From Halanaerobiaceae bacterium (GTDB lineage Bacteria; Bacillota; Halanaerobiia; Halanaerobiales; Halarsenatibacteraceae), in contig PWHA01000316.1 of NCBI GenBank assembly GCA_003554685.1, positions 1-5,036 on the forward strand: a stretch of 5,036 bases of DNA, in the 5' to 3' direction. Below the pieces are notes generated by a model. That model saw only the letters and a program-made list of their open reading frames with translations. It did no database searches and was not told where the DNA came from. Shown one piece after another: positions 4,070 through 5,036 of the stretch. Position 1 is the first letter of the stretch, and every line of letters starts with the position of its first letter. The position numbers were made by a program, and so were the translations under genes.

Positions 4070-5036
4070 ATGACTGGAAAAGGCTCAAAAAATTTCACAA
4101 TCAGAAAGGCTATCACCGGAGGATTTCTGCTGGTTGCTCTGCTTATTTTTTCTCTAATTATTACTGGAACGCCGGCCCAGGCGGAAAATCCCGAGCCTGT
4201 GGTGGATGATTTTGGCACTGAACTGCATTTTGAGGAAACTCCGGAAAGAATTATTTCCCTGGCTCCCAGCATTACTGAACTTCTTTTTGCTCTGGACCTG
4301 GGGGACAGGATGGTAGGTGTAACCACTTTCTGCGATTATCCTCCAGAAGCTCTGGAGGTAGATACAATTGGCTCCATTACCGAACCCAATATTGAGGCTA
4401 TAGTTGAGAAGGATCCCGATTTGGTGGTAGCTACTGGAATTAATCCCATAGACAAAATTGAAGCACTTCAGGATCTTGGTGTGACAGTGGCAGGTTTTCA
4501 GGACCCCACCACCCTGGATTTTACCTTTGAGATGATCGATAAGGCAGGAAGGCTTACCGGAATGCAATCCACTGCTGAGGCAGTTTCTGCTGAGATGCAG
4601 GAGAGGCTGGATAAGATTCTGGAACTTACTGCCACCAGAGAAGATGAGACGCCGCTGGTGTTTTATGAGATCTGGCATGATCCTTTAACAACGGCCGGTT
4701 CTAATACCTATATAGATGATCTAATAAATATCATAGGTGCTGAAAATTTAGGGGCCCGGGCCGGTGAAGGCTGGCCGATGTTTGATCAGGAAACTCTGAT
4801 TCTGGAAGATCCCGATGTCTATATAACCAGCCCCCATGATCCCCAGGTCGATGGTGAAGAGCTGCTGGCAGAAATTGCCGCCAGAGAAAATTATGATGCC
4901 CTGACAGCTGTGCAGCAGGATAGAGTGCATCTGATTGATGAGGATAAGGTTAACCGACCCTCGCCCCGGATTATCGATGGCCTGATTGAGCTGACTGGGG
5001 CTGTTTATCCTGAACTGGCTGAGGAACTGGCCGGGA
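4070..5036 (+). CDS. btuF: BtuF-like periplasmic cobalamin-binding protein of an ABC importer (3' end outside window)
   Basis: Captures vitamin B12 or a related corrinoid outside the inner membrane and delivers it to the BtuC/BtuD-type permease. ATG 4070 follows AGGAGGT (4054-4060) with 9 nt spacing. All 322 visible codons are open and no stop is reached. Residues 1-38 form a signal peptide (basic start, core FLLVALLIFSLII, cleavage after AQA), with no lipobox Cys. The mature part is a type III (helical-backbone) binding protein. PERIISLAPSITELLFAL (58-75) and FCDYPPEA (87-94) are typical. EPNIEAIVEKDPDLVVATG (105-123), GWPMFDQETLILEDPDVYI and NRPSPRIIDGL (295-305) are also typical; SPRII and DYPP recall E. 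coli BtuF. The ending YPELAEELAG suggests only a few residues are missing. A B12 riboswitch 665 bp upstream supports the substrate; a siderophore or haem ligand is the alternative. Confidence 0.9.
   Translation, partial: MTGKGSKNFTIRKAITGGFLLVALLIFSLIITGTPAQAENPEPVVDDFGTELHFEETPERIISLAPSITELLFALDLGDRMVGVTTFCDYPPEALEVDTIGSITEPNIEAIVEKDPDLVVATGINPIDKIEALQDLGVTVAGFQDPTTLDFTFEMIDKAGRLTGMQSTAEAVSAEMQERLDKILELTATREDETPLVFYEIWHDPLTTAGSNTYIDDLINIIGAENLGARAGEGWPMFDQETLILEDPDVYITSPHDPQVDGEELLAEIAARENYDALTAVQQDRVHLIDEDKVNRPSPRIIDGLIELTGAVYPELAEELAG

Noticed and set aside
4154..4678. 174-codon minus-strand open frame
   Set aside because: It lies fully antisense to the btuF-like gene, whose + strand translation has clear family motifs; it is a shadow of that gene.
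1..5036. CRISPR arrays, tRNA or rRNA genes, insertion sequences
   Set aside because: No regularly spaced repeats, tRNA-like cloverleaf landmarks, transposase frames or flanking inverted repeats were seen.

Overview
The window looks like chromosome from an anaerobic, moderate-GC, Firmicute-type bacterium. The evidence is strong purine-rich Shine-Dalgarno sites, several TTG starts, Rho-independent terminators and a cobalamin riboswitch. The cobalamin-binding protein has a cleavable signal peptide but no lipobox cysteine. That fits a diderm lineage with a true periplasm, such as Halanaerobiales, better than a typical monoderm. The taxonomic guess is inference from style and cannot be proven from this sequence.

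Layout, all genes on the + strand. (1) Positions 1-668 hold the C-terminal half of glucose-6-phosphate isomerase (pgi), cut by the window edge. (2) Positions 669-838 are a regulatory gap with two 19-bp direct repeats spaced 21 bp apart and a sigma-A-type promoter. (3) Positions 839-2272 encode a TTG-started membrane protein with a degenerate protein-kinase-like domain, one transmembrane helix and an extracytoplasmic C-terminal domain. (4) Positions 2314-3072 hold nadE, the NH3-dependent NAD+ synthetase, 41 nt downstream and probably co-transcribed. (5) Positions 3073-3860 contain no convincing large gene but dense RNA-level signals: an AT-rich hairpin, a promoter, a possible 12-codon leader ORF, a complete cobalamin riboswitch (3233-3405) and four terminator-like hairpin/T-run elements in about 200 bp. 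(6) Positions 3861-4062 carry a 29-codon single-helix membrane ORF with a good ribosome site, then a second hydrophobic frame interrupted by a stop. (7) Positions 4070-5036 hold a nearly complete BtuF-like cobalamin-binding periplasmic protein, open to the window end.

Functionally there are two blocks. The first is central metabolism (pgi, nadE) with a membrane pseudokinase between them. The second is a B12-uptake locus: riboswitch, small membrane peptide(s), then btuF, with the permease and ATPase presumably beyond the right edge. The points most worth a second look are the membrane pseudokinase next to nadE, the stack of terminators between the riboswitch and its presumed target, and the small hydrophobic ORFs just before btuF.
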